From Alteromonas sp. RKMC-009 (GTDB lineage: Bacteria > Pseudomonadota > Gammaproteobacteria > Enterobacterales > Alteromonadaceae): a DNA stretch of 64,000 nt. A program made the position numbers and the translations under genes. The notes under the pieces were generated by a model. The model had not been told where the DNA came from. It searched no databases and worked only from the letters and a program-made list of their open reading frames with translations. The stretch is taken from assembly GCF_003584565.2 (NCBI RefSeq), contig NZ_CP031010.1, forward strand, positions 868,001-932,000. Reading direction: 5' to 3'. Shown here one piece after another: positions 37,508 to 46,850 of the stretch; position 1 is the stretch's first letter, and every line of letters begins with the position of its first letter.

Positions 37508-38731
37508 ATGAAACGAAAAGGACTGTGGGCAACACTATTGCTGGCTGTACTGACAACCGGCGTGCAGGCGAAGGATGACACGCCTTATGTGGTGATGATA
37601 TCCATAGATGGTTTTCGCCACGATTATGTGGAAAAACACAACGCGGCCAATATAGCTCAAATTGCGAAAGACGGGGTGCGGGCTGATAAGATGATTCCGG
37701 TGTACCCGTCCAGCACATTTCCCAATCATATTTCTATAATCACCGGTTTATTACCCGTTCACCACGGTATCGTAAATAACGCTTTTTACGACAAATCCCG
37801 CCCTGTAAAAGACAGTTATGCCCGATACTCCATGGGAAAAGGGTATGGCGATTCGACCTGGCTATCTGGTATGCCTTTCTGGAATCTGGTGGAATTTAAC
37901 GGTTTGAAGGCGGCTACGTATTTCTGGCCGGAATCTGATGCCAGAATTAACGGCAATCTGCCGTCTTATCACTACCACTACTCTAAATATGCGGATTATC
38001 AGGGAAGAATTGATCAGATAACCGAATGGTTGTCTTTACCTGAAGTATCGCGGCCGCATTTTATTGCGGGCTACTTTTCACTGGTGGATACGCAGGGACA
38101 CGATTTCGGGCCGGATGCTAAAGAAACCTATGACGCTGTTCAGCTCATAGACGGTCTGATTGGCCAACTTTATGGCAGAATCAAACAGCTGGATATCCCG
38201 GTTAACCTGGTGCTGGTGTCTGATCACGGTATGACTGCTATCCGCCAGAAAAGCAAGGTGGTGGAGGCTGAGCTTGGGATCAGCGACAAGTTTGCCGTTG
38301 AGACCCGCGGTTCACAGGTACTTATCTATGGTAAAAAAGGCACAACGGAGCAGGAAATCAGTGTACTGAAGGCGTCTTTAGAAGATGCCGCCAAAGGGCG
38401 TTACTCGGTGATGTCCGATTCCCGCAGATCTGCTGTTCATATGGAACGGGATCAGCGTACCGGCGATATTATGCTGGAAATCCGGCCGCCGGGTTACTTT
38501 GTCAGCGACAGCACGCACGACGGTAAAGGCGCTCACGGTTTTGATGCAACACTGGACGACATGGCTGCCACCTTTATTGCTGCAGGTCCTGACTTCAGAC
38601 AGGGGGCGATCATACCGCCGATGAAAAACCTGGAAATTTATCCTGGCCTGGCAAAGCTGATGAAGCTGGAATATGTGCCTGAAACAGACAGTGGCAGCGA
38701 CATCTTTAATCTTGGTCTGGCTGAGCAATAA
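37508..38731 (+). CDS. Ectonucleotide pyrophosphatase/phosphodiesterase-like enzyme
   Basis: This 407-residue alkaline-phosphatase-superfamily enzyme has a cleavable signal peptide (LLLAVLTTGVQA). Metal and nucleophile motifs are visible: SIDGFRHDY, PSSTFPNH with the nucleophilic Thr, VDTQGHDFGP, VSDHGM, and GAHGFD near the end. Bacterial NPPs hydrolyse nucleotide phosphodiester or pyrophosphate bonds in the periplasm, which fits scavenging of dissolved organic phosphorus. Its 3' end overlaps the convergent MFS gene by 26 bases. Confidence 0.9.
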   Translation: MKRKGLWATLLLAVLTTGVQAKDDTPYVVMISIDGFRHDYVEKHNAANIAQIAKDGVRADKMIPVYPSSTFPNHISIITGLLPVHHGIVNNAFYDKSRPVKDSYARYSMGKGYGDSTWLSGMPFWNLVEFNGLKAATYFWPESDARINGNLPSYHYHYSKYADYQGRIDQITEWLSLPEVSRPHFIAGYFSLVDTQGHDFGPDAKETYDAVQLIDGLIGQLYGRIKQLDIPVNLVLVSDHGMTAIRQKSKVVEAELGISDKFAVETRGSQVLIYGKKGTTEQEISVLKASLEDAAKGRYSVMSDSRRSAVHMERDQRTGDIMLEIRPPGYFVSDSTHDGKGAHGFDATLDDMAATFIAAGPDFRQGAIIPPMKNLEIYPGLAKLMKLEYVPETDSGSDIFNLGLAEQ

Positions 38732-39902
38732 TCTGACCCGAACCGCGGGGGCTGAAGCGTCGCTCAAAGCACCCAGCGGTTACCGGAATGATCAGAAGAA
38801 CTAGCAGTACACCTACCAGCGTATTCCATCCGAAATGCTTGTATAAAAGGCTGGATAGGGTAATACCGGCCCAGCCACCCACATAGTAAAACAGTGTGTA
38901 CAGAGCATTAGCACGGCCCTGTCCGCCGGTAAGTTTACCGTTGAGTGCACCCACAGCAGCGGCATGAATGGTGAAAAAGCCTGCGCACAGTAAAATCAGC
39001 CCGACAGTGACAGCCAGCACCGAGGGAAGCAACAACATAAACAGGGAAATACACAGTACAGCAGCACCTGTCAGTAAGGTGTTACCGCTGCCGATACGGT
39101 TACTGAGCTTGCCTGTCACCGGACCAATCATCACGCCGGTAAGATACACCAGATAAAGCAGGGTGGTGTCTTCAGTGGTGAATGCAAAAGGCGGCTGAGT
39201 AAGGTGAAAAGGCAGAAAATTAAATACTGATGAGAAGATGCCGAATCCGCTCAGCGCACACAGGTACAGTCGTAAAAGCGGCCACTGCCTGACAAGTTGA
39301 ATGTAACGGACAGCGGGCGCTTTCGGGTCAGACTTTTCGCGCTTATCACGGGGAAGACCGTAAAGAGCCAGCGAAAAGGCAATGAGCGTGAACAGACTGG
39401 TTGCAACAAATGCATAACGCCAGTGCTCCGGAGAAAACGCCCAGCCACCCAGTAACCGGCCGCCTAGACCGCCGGCAACGGTAGCTGACACATATGCACC
39501 CATCACAACATTCAATTTTTCAGGGGGCAGTGAGCGGGAAAGCCAGGCGACGATACAGGTTGTCAGTGACGGAACGAAGATACCCTGTACGAATCTTGCG
39601 GCAATCAGTACATTCAGGTTGTCTGTGGCCGCACAAATCAGTCCGCACAGAACAATGGCGGTTCCGCCTGTTGCGATGACGGGTCGAACCGGAAATTTAT
39701 CTGATATTAATCCGAAAGGCAGGTTTGCCAGCGCTATGCCCAACACCACTGCCGATACCGTGAAAGACACCATGACCAGGTCAGTATTAAAGTCCTGACG
39801 GAGTACCGGAAGTACCGGTTGAGTAATATAGATGTTGGTGAACGCGGCACAGACCAGCATGAAAATGATGAACTGCAAGCGGGTTTGCGCCCGAAAATGC
39901 AT
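38706..39902 (-). CDS. MFS transporter (YnfM/arabinose-efflux-like)
   Basis: This 398-residue major facilitator has twelve membrane segments. FTNIYITQPVLPVLRQDF at the end of segment 1 and GLISDKFPVRPVIATGG in the loop after segment 2 are typical of the YnfM/Bcr-like drug-efflux subgroup. Substrate unknown. It overlaps the convergent phosphodiesterase gene and precedes plsY in the minus direction as a separate unit. Confidence 0.85.
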   Translation of the reverse strand: MHFRAQTRLQFIIFMLVCAAFTNIYITQPVLPVLRQDFNTDLVMVSFTVSAVVLGIALANLPFGLISDKFPVRPVIATGGTAIVLCGLICAATDNLNVLIAARFVQGIFVPSLTTCIVAWLSRSLPPEKLNVVMGAYVSATVAGGLGGRLLGGWAFSPEHWRYAFVATSLFTLIAFSLALYGLPRDKREKSDPKAPAVRYIQLVRQWPLLRLYLCALSGFGIFSSVFNFLPFHLTQPPFAFTTEDTTLLYLVYLTGVMIGPVTGKLSNRIGSGNTLLTGAAVLCISLFMLLLPSVLAVTVGLILLCAGFFTIHAAAVGALNGKLTGGQGRANALYTLFYYVGGWAGITLSSLLYKHFGWNTLVGVLLVLLIIPVTAGCFERRFSPRGSGQIIAQPDQD

Positions 39903-39981
39903 GATGTTTTCTCAGATTATAGAAAGAAATGAAGAGTTTGCCGGTAAACCGGTCACATCGTTATTCTGGCAGTGTGCGGTT

Positions 39982-40581
39982 TTATTTTAAACGTACTTTA
40001 TCCCACACTTTACTTTCTTCACCTTTGAGCAGGCGTTGAATATTGTCTTTGTGCCGAAAGATAATGAGCACCGACAACATGATCACCGGAACGGTGTACA
40101 TAGGTTTGATAAACCAGGTAAATAACGGCGCCAGACTTACCGCAATAATGGCTGCCAGAGAGGCATAGCCCCAGACAAACATGACCAGCAGCCAGGTCAG
40201 GATGAGCAAGCCTGCCAGTTCCGGGCCCAGTGGTAACAGAACACCAAAAGCGGTAGCCACGGCTTTGCCACCTTTGAAGCCGAAGTACAGCGGAAAAATG
40301 TGTCCCAGACAGGCCGCAACGCCAATAAAACCCAGGGCAACAGGTTCAATGCCCATCCAGTAGCTGCAATATACCGGTACCGTGCCTTTAAACACGTCCA
40401 TGAATAATACCAGGGCTGCCGGAACGCGGCCGCCGAGTCTGAATACATTGGTGGCCCCGGGGTTATTTGAACCGGCGGCGCGGGGATCTGGAAGCTGGTA
40501 TAACCGGCAAACCACAACGGCGCTGGAAAGCGAACCCATCAGGTAAGCGATACAGACCATAAGAATTACCAGGGCGATCAT
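39982..40581 (-). CDS. plsY: Acyl-phosphate:glycerol-3-phosphate acyltransferase PlsY
   Basis: This 199-residue inner-membrane enzyme with five hydrophobic segments adds the first acyl chain to glycerol-3-phosphate. Conserved motifs are [25 protein letters not shown] and [10 protein letters not shown]. It is divergent from folB, the usual arrangement in gammaproteobacteria. Confidence 0.96.
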   Translation of the reverse strand: MIALVILMVCIAYLMGSLSSAVVVCRLYQLPDPRAAGSNNPGATNVFRLGGRVPAALVLFMDVFKGTVPVYCSYWMGIEPVALGFIGVAACLGHIFPLYFGFKGGKAVATAFGVLLPLGPELAGLLILTWLLVMFVWGYASLAAIIAVSLAPLFTWFIKPMYTVPVIMLSVLIIFRHKDNIQRLLKGEESKVWDKVRLK

Positions 40582-40725
40582 TTGTTGCAGACACTATCAA
40601 TACGTTACATGCACGCAGACTAACAGGAATCGCAGGTAAAATACCAGCAAGGTTTAGTGACCACAGGGGCAGTTGTGGTAAAGTGGCGGCCACCACTGTA
40701 AGGCTAGCCGCAGGCGCTGTAACCT

Positions 40726-41091
40726 ATGCCACAAACGCAACACATTATTCTGTCCGGTCTGAAAGTTGATACCCTGATCGGGGTGTATGACTGGGAGCGG
40801 ACCCGCAAAACCACACTATTGTTTGACGTGACCGTACAGGCGGATCTGTCTGCGGCAATGCAAAGCGATGATGTAAAAGACACTATTGATTATGCTTTGC
40901 TGGCAAAAGCCATTCAGGATGCCGCCGCCGATCAGACCTTTGAGTTGCTTGAAGCCCTGGGCGGCCATGTGATTAACGCTGTCTTTAAGAGCTTTCCTGT
41001 CGGGCACATTAAGTTGGCGATCACCAAGCCGGATATTCTGCCGGATGTGAATACAGTGACAGTGGTCTTTGAACAGAGTCGTGGTGACTGA
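40726..41091 (+). CDS. folB: Dihydroneopterin aldolase FolB
   Basis: This 121-residue folate-pathway enzyme cleaves dihydroneopterin to 6-hydroxymethyl-dihydropterin and glycolaldehyde. It shows ILSGLKVDTLIGVYDWER, TIDYALLAKAI with the catalytic Tyr, FELLEALGGHV with the conserved Glu, and KLAITKPDILPDVNTV with the active Lys. Its stop overlaps the folK start by one base. Confidence 0.95.
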   Translation: MPQTQHIILSGLKVDTLIGVYDWERTRKTTLLFDVTVQADLSAAMQSDDVKDTIDYALLAKAIQDAAADQTFELLEALGGHVINAVFKSFPVGHIKLAITKPDILPDVNTVTVVFEQSRGD

Positions 41092-41585
41092 TGCACCTTA
41101 TTACCATCAGTCTGGGCACTAACGTTCAGCGTACCTGGTACGCCAGACAAGGGTACGTTTATTTAAAACGTCACTTTTCTGCGGTAACGTGTTCCAGAAT
41201 GTTTGAAAGTGAAGCGGTTGGCTTTGATGGTTCACCGTTTTATAACTGTGTGATCAGTGCTGAAACGACTTTAAGTCCCGGTGATGTGAATGCCACGCTG
41301 AAAGCGATTGAGCGTGAAAATGGCCGGACTCACAGTGAAAAAAAGTATTGTGCTCGCACTCTGGATTTAGATCTATTAACCTACGACAACGTAGTGACAA
41401 CGCACCCTGTTGCGTTGCCGAGGGCAGAAATTTTGCACAATGCATTTGTACTGCAACCCCTTGCAGAACTGTTGCCTGACCACGTGCACCCCGTAACAGG
41501 AAAAACCTACCGGCAGTTGTGGCAGGAATACGATCAAACTTCCCAACGGCTATGGCCAATCGATTTTACATGGAGTGATTCTTAG
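41091..41585 (+). CDS. folK: HPPK, 6-hydroxymethyl-7,8-dihydropterin pyrophosphokinase
   Basis: This 164-residue enzyme activates 6-hydroxymethyl-dihydropterin with ATP for dihydropteroate synthesis. LGTNVQ and the RTLDLDLLTYD signature with its two metal-binding Asp residues are clear. The N-terminal half is more divergent than most FolK proteins. It is translationally coupled to folB and followed 2 bases later by uppP. Confidence 0.92.
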   Translation: MHLITISLGTNVQRTWYARQGYVYLKRHFSAVTCSRMFESEAVGFDGSPFYNCVISAETTLSPGDVNATLKAIERENGRTHSEKKYCARTLDLDLLTYDNVVTTHPVALPRAEILHNAFVLQPLAELLPDHVHPVTGKTYRQLWQEYDQTSQRLWPIDFTWSDS

Positions 41586-41587
41586 GG

Positions 41588-42388
41588 ATGACGCTTTTTG
41601 AAATTATTATTCTTGCCCTGATCCAGGGGATAACTGAATTTTTGCCAATCAGCAGTTCGGGACATTTGTTGTTGCCGGCGGAACTGCTTGGCTGGGATAG
41701 TCAGGGGCTGGCCTTTGATGTGGCTGTTCACGTAGGCAGCTTGCTGGCTGTTATGGTGTATTTCCGTCAGGAAATCGCGCAAATGACAGTGGCCTGGCTG
41801 ACTAGAGGATTTACAAAGAATCAGAATACCGACAGCAAGCTTGCCTGGTATGTCATTCTGGCGACTATTCCTGCTGTGCTTGTGGGCCTGGCACTGGATG
41901 ACTGGATTGAAATGAATGCCAGAACTGCGCTGGTGATAGCAGCCACAACCATTATTTTCGGACTCTTATTGTGGTATGCCGACGTGAAAGCGACACACAC
42001 ACAGTCGCTGGAAAATATCACCATGAAACAGGCGATCATCATTGGTCTCGCTCAGGTGATGGCGCTGATCCCGGGCACATCACGCTCTGGCATTACGATG
42101 ACGGCCGGGTTGATGTTAGGTCTGGACCGCGAGAGTTGTGCGCGTTTTTCTTTCTTACTGTCTATTCCGGTCATTCTGGGAGCCGGTACGTTAAAAACCT
42201 TTGATTTAGTTCAGGCGACAACAGCAGTAGACTGGAGCGCATTGCTGTACGGTGCGGCATTCTCGTTCATCAGTGCCTATTTATGTATTTTCCTGTTCCT
42301 GAGCTGGATTTCCCGCATCGGCATGCTGCCGTTTGTTATCTACCGCATGATTTTAGGCGCGGTGTTGCTTTGGTTCGTGTTCGCTTAA
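41588..42388 (+). CDS. uppP: Undecaprenyl-diphosphate phosphatase UppP (BacA)
   Basis: This 266-residue inner-membrane phosphatase recycles the C55 lipid carrier for cell-wall synthesis and gives bacitracin tolerance. It begins with ALIQGITEFLPISSSGHL, the catalytic Glu-rich motif, and contains PGTSRSGITMTAGL with the active Ser and Arg. It follows folK by 2 bases and forms part of the fol operon. Confidence 0.97.
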   Translation: MTLFEIIILALIQGITEFLPISSSGHLLLPAELLGWDSQGLAFDVAVHVGSLLAVMVYFRQEIAQMTVAWLTRGFTKNQNTDSKLAWYVILATIPAVLVGLALDDWIEMNARTALVIAATTIIFGLLLWYADVKATHTQSLENITMKQAIIIGLAQVMALIPGTSRSGITMTAGLMLGLDRESCARFSFLLSIPVILGAGTLKTFDLVQATTAVDWSALLYGAAFSFISAYLCIFLFLSWISRIGMLPFVIYRMILGAVLLWFVFA

Positions 42389-42406
42389 CCTGCATGGAGA
42401 ATTAGA

Positions 42407-42778
42407 ATGTCAGAGACCATTTTTACGAAAATTATCAACAAAGAAATTCCCGCTGATATCATTTATGAAGATGATCTGGCGCTGGCATTCAAAGACATTA
42501 ATCCGCAGGCGCCGGTGCATTTTCTGGTGATCCCGAAAAAGCCCATTGCAACTATTAACGACATTACAGAAGATGATCGTGCCGTGGTCGGGCACTTAAG
42601 TTATGTGGCTGCGAAAGTAGCCGCAGAACAGGGCTTCGCAGAGCAGGGCTATCGTACGGTAATGAACTGCAATGAGTTCGGTGGTCAGACGGTCTATCAC
42701 ATTCATCTGCACGTACTGGCCGGTAAGCCGCTGGGCTGGCCTCCGTACACTGAAAAGCTGAAAACAGCGCTGGAATAA
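42407..42778 (+). CDS. HIT-family purine nucleoside phosphoramidase (HinT-like)
   Basis: This 123-residue HIT hydrolase starts [19 protein letters not shown] and ends with the catalytic triad HIHLHVLAG (H-x-H-x-H). HinT-type enzymes hydrolyse AMP-lysine and related phosphoramidates. It is the last gene of the folB-folK-uppP group and is followed by a clear terminator. Confidence 0.93.
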   Translation: MSETIFTKIINKEIPADIIYEDDLALAFKDINPQAPVHFLVIPKKPIATINDITEDDRAVVGHLSYVAAKVAAEQGFAEQGYRTVMNCNEFGGQTVYHIHLHVLAGKPLGWPPYTEKLKTALE

Positions 42779-42812
42779 GCAGGAAGTCACAGAGAATTGT
42801 GACCTCCCGACG

Positions 42813-42840
42813 AGCCCTGCAATAACATGCAGGGCTTTTT
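42813..42840 (+). terminator. Terminator after the HIT gene
   Basis: AGCCCTGCA / TGCAGGGCT forms a 9-bp stem with a 6-nt loop, followed by a T5 run. Confidence 0.92.
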
Positions 42841-42845
42841 AATTT

Positions 42846-44540
42846 CTATAATCCCAGAACGTCTTTACCTTGTTTAAAGGTAATATCGACAGGAATATTA
42901 GCGGCTTCGAGCTTCGCCAGGTCAGACGCTAGTTCAGGTTTTATGATCCCCATTTCGTCCACCAGTTTTGCGACACCGTCGTAATCGCCGTCACCCTGAT
43001 AAGTTAGTATTAACCGGCTTAGTGCTTCTACCGCGCTGCCCATTTTTTCCATGTTTACGCTGTAGTAGCCGTCTTCATCTTTGGTAAACGCGCCTTGTTG
43101 AGCAAAGAAGTTAAACCGGATCATGTTGGCTTTGCCGTGGGCAGAGCTGGCACCGAAACGCACAGAGCGGAAAATCCCGGCAAGGAAAGTCACGTAGTAA
43201 TCTTCAAGTACACCTTCAGTGATCTCGCCTTTTTCAAGCAGGCTCTGCACCATGTATAAACCGAGAATGTCAGCTTTCCCTTCTTCAAGGGCTGATGCAT
43301 GTTCTTTCAGTGCGGCACGCACGGTGCTGCTGCCGTCCAGCGTGTTTTTGATACCCAGACCATGAGCAACTTCATGGAACATGGTATTGGCAAAAAACGC
43401 GTCGAAGGTGATGTGATTTCGCTGTTCAGGGTTGATAAGTTCATCTGCAATGGGCATGAGGATCTCGTCGAACTTGGCGCGCATGGCGTTTTTAAGCTGC
43501 AAGCGACGTGTTCCTTTTGCCAGCTGTACCCGTTCATCATTTGGCAGATTAATCGCTATGGTTTTACTGCCCGCATTGGAGTGGCCTGCGTAGTAGATGA
43601 CATCATAAGCGTTTAGATCAGCATCGGAGCCGGGCATTTCTGCTTTGTAGGCATCCGGTACCGGTAAGCCTTTTTGTAACTCCGGCAAAAACTGCGCGTA
43701 TTTAGACAGTTTGTCACTCCAGGCCAGGTCTTTAATCAGAACATAAGCTTCAAAGGCGGCACGGTAACCGAAAAGCTGATCTTCGTAGGTTTCAATGGGG
43801 CCAATCACCAGTTCAACAGGATTGGTTTTCATGTCCATCCAGGCCATATCAGATGCGTAATAATCGTTGCTTAACAGGGCGTCTGCCCGCAAATTCAGGT
43901 AATTCGCAAATTCTTCATTGCCGGCCAGTTTTGCGGCTTTTCTCAGCAGTGCTGCCGCTTCGGTGAGTTCAGGTTTGTATGCGTCTGAGTAGGGTACGCT
44001 GTAAAGAGAGCCGTCGTCTTTGCGTTTTACCAGCGAATAAAGGCCGTCCTTATCTGCAAAGTCTGCTGCCGCGAACTCCTCTTTAGTCATGTCGTGAGGA
44101 TAGAATTCTGCGCCGGCAGGCTTGCTGTCTGTGTTTTTAAGAAAAGCGGCGTCACCGTTCAGGCGATCCCAGGGGCCATAATTAATATCTGCAAAACGGG
44201 CAACGTCTTCGTTATTGAAAGACTTCAGGAACGTATCTTTATCGCCACTGAACGCCTGCTTCCAGAAAAGTCTGTCCATGATGACTGAGGCATCGATGAG
44301 CAGCGAAAGCATGTCCTTCTGATCATCAGAAAAACGTGACAGATCAGTCGTTAATTCGACAGGCTTATAAATAGATAGACGGGCAGGGTCGACCAGCAAC
44401 TGGCCGGATTTTTCAGAAGCAGATTGCGCTTCAGGTGTATGGGTGGTTGTCGTTTCCGGTGCTTTTGAGCAGGCTGACAGCGCAAAAACGGCAGCAGCGA
44501 CGGCAATACTCAAACGGGCTTTACGGGTATTCATTATCAT
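42846..44540 (-). CDS. DPP III-like (M49) zinc peptidase, lipoprotein
   Basis: This ~564-residue product has a lipoprotein signal (VAAAVFALSAC) and a Ser/Thr/Glu-rich linker. HEVAHGLG near residue 388 and EEGKAD near 417 form a zinc-peptidase HExxH plus downstream Glu pair, as in dipeptidyl peptidase III relatives. Classical DPP III has the longer HExxGH; the short form here is noteworthy. It probably trims dipeptides or acts as an aminopeptidase at the outer membrane or in the periplasm. The ATG at 44540 is used; one two codons downstream is equally possible. Confidence 0.78.
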   Translation of the reverse strand: MIMNTRKARLSIAVAAAVFALSACSKAPETTTTHTPEAQSASEKSGQLLVDPARLSIYKPVELTTDLSRFSDDQKDMLSLLIDASVIMDRLFWKQAFSGDKDTFLKSFNNEDVARFADINYGPWDRLNGDAAFLKNTDSKPAGAEFYPHDMTKEEFAAADFADKDGLYSLVKRKDDGSLYSVPYSDAYKPELTEAAALLRKAAKLAGNEEFANYLNLRADALLSNDYYASDMAWMDMKTNPVELVIGPIETYEDQLFGYRAAFEAYVLIKDLAWSDKLSKYAQFLPELQKGLPVPDAYKAEMPGSDADLNAYDVIYYAGHSNAGSKTIAINLPNDERVQLAKGTRRLQLKNAMRAKFDEILMPIADELINPEQRNHITFDAFFANTMFHEVAHGLGIKNTLDGSSTVRAALKEHASALEEGKADILGLYMVQSLLEKGEITEGVLEDYYVTFLAGIFRSVRFGASSAHGKANMIRFNFFAQQGAFTKDEDGYYSVNMEKMGSAVEALSRLILTYQGDGDYDGVAKLVDEMGIIKPELASDLAKLEAANIPVDITFKQGKDVLGL

Positions 44541-44803
44541 CGTTATTTTTCCAAACAAGTTTGTCCCACCGATTGATACACAAAACATTGTGCATGTTCA
44601 ACATCTGCTGCGGTCACTTGCGCTGAATATCCGTCTGTTAAGGGGAAGTCCTTTTAACAACTTACGCCGGCATGACTCATAAAAAGTTTAAAAAAAAGCC
44701 AGATTTAACAAAATTTATACAAACTGGCGTTTTAATATCTGCTAGGGTAATTTAAAAATGCTGATTAAAAACAATAATTTATACTAAAGTATAAGGTGTC
44801 ACA
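44541..44803. other. Divergent region upstream of the Cache protein
   Basis: This AT-rich region includes a perfect palindrome TTATACT-AA-AGTATAA at 44779-44794, ending at the ribosome site of the tandem-Cache gene. It could be an operator, or in RNA a short hairpin masking the AAGGTG site. No other reading frame was seen. Confidence 0.55.
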
Positions 44804-46801
44804 GTGGAAGCGCTACTCAAAAATAATAAAAGTCAGTTCCTCGATATTTTTACAACAGTATCCGGTCATAAATCGAATCTGGTGAGTCTCAACAGCTGGT
44901 GGGATAAGGTGGCACTGGTCGGCAAAATCAATTCTCTGAATGTACCCCAGAGTTTGCTCAGCAATATGCTGGAAACAAAAGCCGAATTCAGTGAACTGCA
45001 GGAAATCCTTATAGAAAATCTGCTGTCTGAAAACATGCAGCAATGCGGAGTAAAAAATCAGGCTGTAGCGCAAACTCTGATTGATATACCGGTCCGAAAT
45101 CTGTTTGAACGCACTGCAGACGTTGGATTTCTGGCAACAGATGCTGACATACTGGCATTCCTGAGTGACAGCACAGATCACGTACCGGATACGTCAGCCA
45201 TAGTAAAACGCCTGACTGAATATGCTGCCAAGTATTCTGTCTATGATGACATTATGTTGTTTGATGAGACCGGACAGTTAAAAGCACAGATGGATACAGG
45301 CGCAGATATTTCCGGCGACGATTCGGTGATTGCAGAAGTACTGACCGGCGAACATGAATATCTGGAAATTTGTCGCTATTCTCCTCTGAGGCCTGCCTTC
45401 CCCTTGTCATCCCTTTTCCTTGCGCCTGTGAAAGATCCTGAAACCCAACGTGTTACCGGCGTTTTATGCATGAGTTTCAAGCTGGAAGGTGAGATGCGCA
45501 GTTTGTTTGCCGACCTGGATGACGGGTCCGGTGCGATCATGGCACTGCTCGATAAGCAGGGAAATACACTGGTGTCGGCTGACGAAACTGTGCTACCCCG
45601 GGGGACGGCGCTGAATGTCAGTCGCAGCAATCAGATCATTACTCTGGGTAACCATGAGTACTACTGTACCGTAGCCCGGACACGCGGCTATCAGGGCTAT
45701 GCCGGGCTTGGCTGGCAAGGATGTGTATTGCTGCCGTTTGCCAGCATGTCGGCACATCCTGAAAACAGTGATGAAAACAGTGACGATGTTCAGCGCTGGC
45801 AAGGCTTTTCACCGGCATTGAGTAACATACGTCACAAGGCGAAAATTGTGACTGAGGACTTGGATCTCGTTGTGCTTAACGGACGGATAGCTGCTGCCCG
45901 CAGTGATGCTGACGAGTTTATTCCTATTCTTGAAGAGATCCGGCAAATTGGCCGGCAAATGCAAACAATTTTTACCGACTCAGTAAGTCAGTTGATGAAT
46001 ACTGCGCTGAACACGCATTACGACGGACTGATTTTTCAGGCTGCTCTTGCCATCGATATCATGGACAGAAATCTTTATGAGCGGGCTAACGATTGTCGCT
46101 GGTGGGCACTTACCGGTTTGTTTCAAAGCGTACTCAACAAGAGGCAGATTTCCCCTGATGATGCTGCAGCAATGGCCGGCGTGCTCGGCTATATTAACGA
46201 TCTCTATACTGTTTATACCGGCCTGTATATTTATGACCGGAATGGAAAAATCGTTGCTGTTTCCCGTCCGGCAATGAAAGCGCTGGAAGGAACCACGGTT
46301 CATGCTGATACTGGGGCCGGACAGGTGTTTAACCTGAAAAGCTCGCAGCAGTTTTGTGTATCAGAATTCGTGCCCTGTCATTACTATGAGAGTAAGCACA
46401 CCTACATTTATAATGCTGCGATTACCAAAGACGGCCAGGTAAATGGTGGGATTGGACTGGTATTCGACAGCGGACCCGAGTTTAAACAAATGCTGGAGGA
46501 TGTCACCGGCGGGGAAAATGACGGTATATTTGGTCTGTACACCGACAGGAACGGGCATGTGATCAGTGCCACTGACAATGCAAACTGGAAAACTGGTGAC
46601 AGAATTACATTGCCGGATACTATCAGTAAAGGTGGTAACGGGCACAAAGGTGCAGGTATTCATGAGATTAACGGCGAGGAATATATTCTGGCTTTTGCTG
46701 TATCAAAAGGCTATCGGGAATATAAAACGTCAGACGGTTATCATAATGATGTTATCGCTATTATCGGTGAGCCAAATCAACCGGTAAAGTCACAGCAATA
46801 A
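44804..46801 (+). CDS. Tandem Cache-like sensory protein without membrane or output domain
   Basis: This 665-residue protein has no signal peptide, no membrane segment and no recognisable kinase, cyclase or chemoreceptor domain. A ~95-residue helical N-terminus leads to a first Cache-like region (NLFERTADVGFLATD near residue 97, then YDDIMLFDETGQL). A helical stretch around 340-410 leads to a second (DRNLYERANDCRWWALT near 425, YTGLYIYDRNGKIVAVSR, then a second PAS-like half ending VIAIIGEP). The repeated NL(F/Y)ER(T/A) motif marks two paralogous dCache-type modules, normally extracytoplasmic ligand sensors. The start is GTG with an AAGGTG ribosome site. Its function is unknown; a soluble ligand-binding protein for a chemotaxis or cyclic-di-GMP partner is one possibility. 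Confidence 0.7.
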   Translation: MEALLKNNKSQFLDIFTTVSGHKSNLVSLNSWWDKVALVGKINSLNVPQSLLSNMLETKAEFSELQEILIENLLSENMQQCGVKNQAVAQTLIDIPVRNLFERTADVGFLATDADILAFLSDSTDHVPDTSAIVKRLTEYAAKYSVYDDIMLFDETGQLKAQMDTGADISGDDSVIAEVLTGEHEYLEICRYSPLRPAFPLSSLFLAPVKDPETQRVTGVLCMSFKLEGEMRSLFADLDDGSGAIMALLDKQGNTLVSADETVLPRGTALNVSRSNQIITLGNHEYYCTVARTRGYQGYAGLGWQGCVLLPFASMSAHPENSDENSDDVQRWQGFSPALSNIRHKAKIVTEDLDLVVLNGRIAAARSDADEFIPILEEIRQIGRQMQTIFTDSVSQLMNTALNTHYDGLIFQAALAIDIMDRNLYERANDCRWWALTGLFQSVLNKRQISPDDAAAMAGVLGYINDLYTVYTGLYIYDRNGKIVAVSRPAMKALEGTTVHADTGAGQVFNLKSSQQFCVSEFVPCHYYESKHTYIYNAAITKDGQVNGGIGLVFDSGPEFKQMLEDVTGGENDGIFGLYTDRNGHVISATDNANWKTGDRITLPDTISKGGNGHKGAGIHEINGEEYILAFAVSKGYREYKTSDGYHNDVIAIIGEPNQPVKSQQ

Positions 46802-46829
46802 AAAATGGCTGCCCGGGGCAGCCATTTTT
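46801..46829. terminator. Bidirectional terminator, Cache gene / btuB
   Basis: AAAATGGCTGCC / GGCAGCCATTTT forms a 12-bp stem with a 3-nt loop and A/T tracts on both sides, between convergent genes. Confidence 0.92.
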
Positions 46830-46850
46830 GTCTGTATTAATGCACAACTA

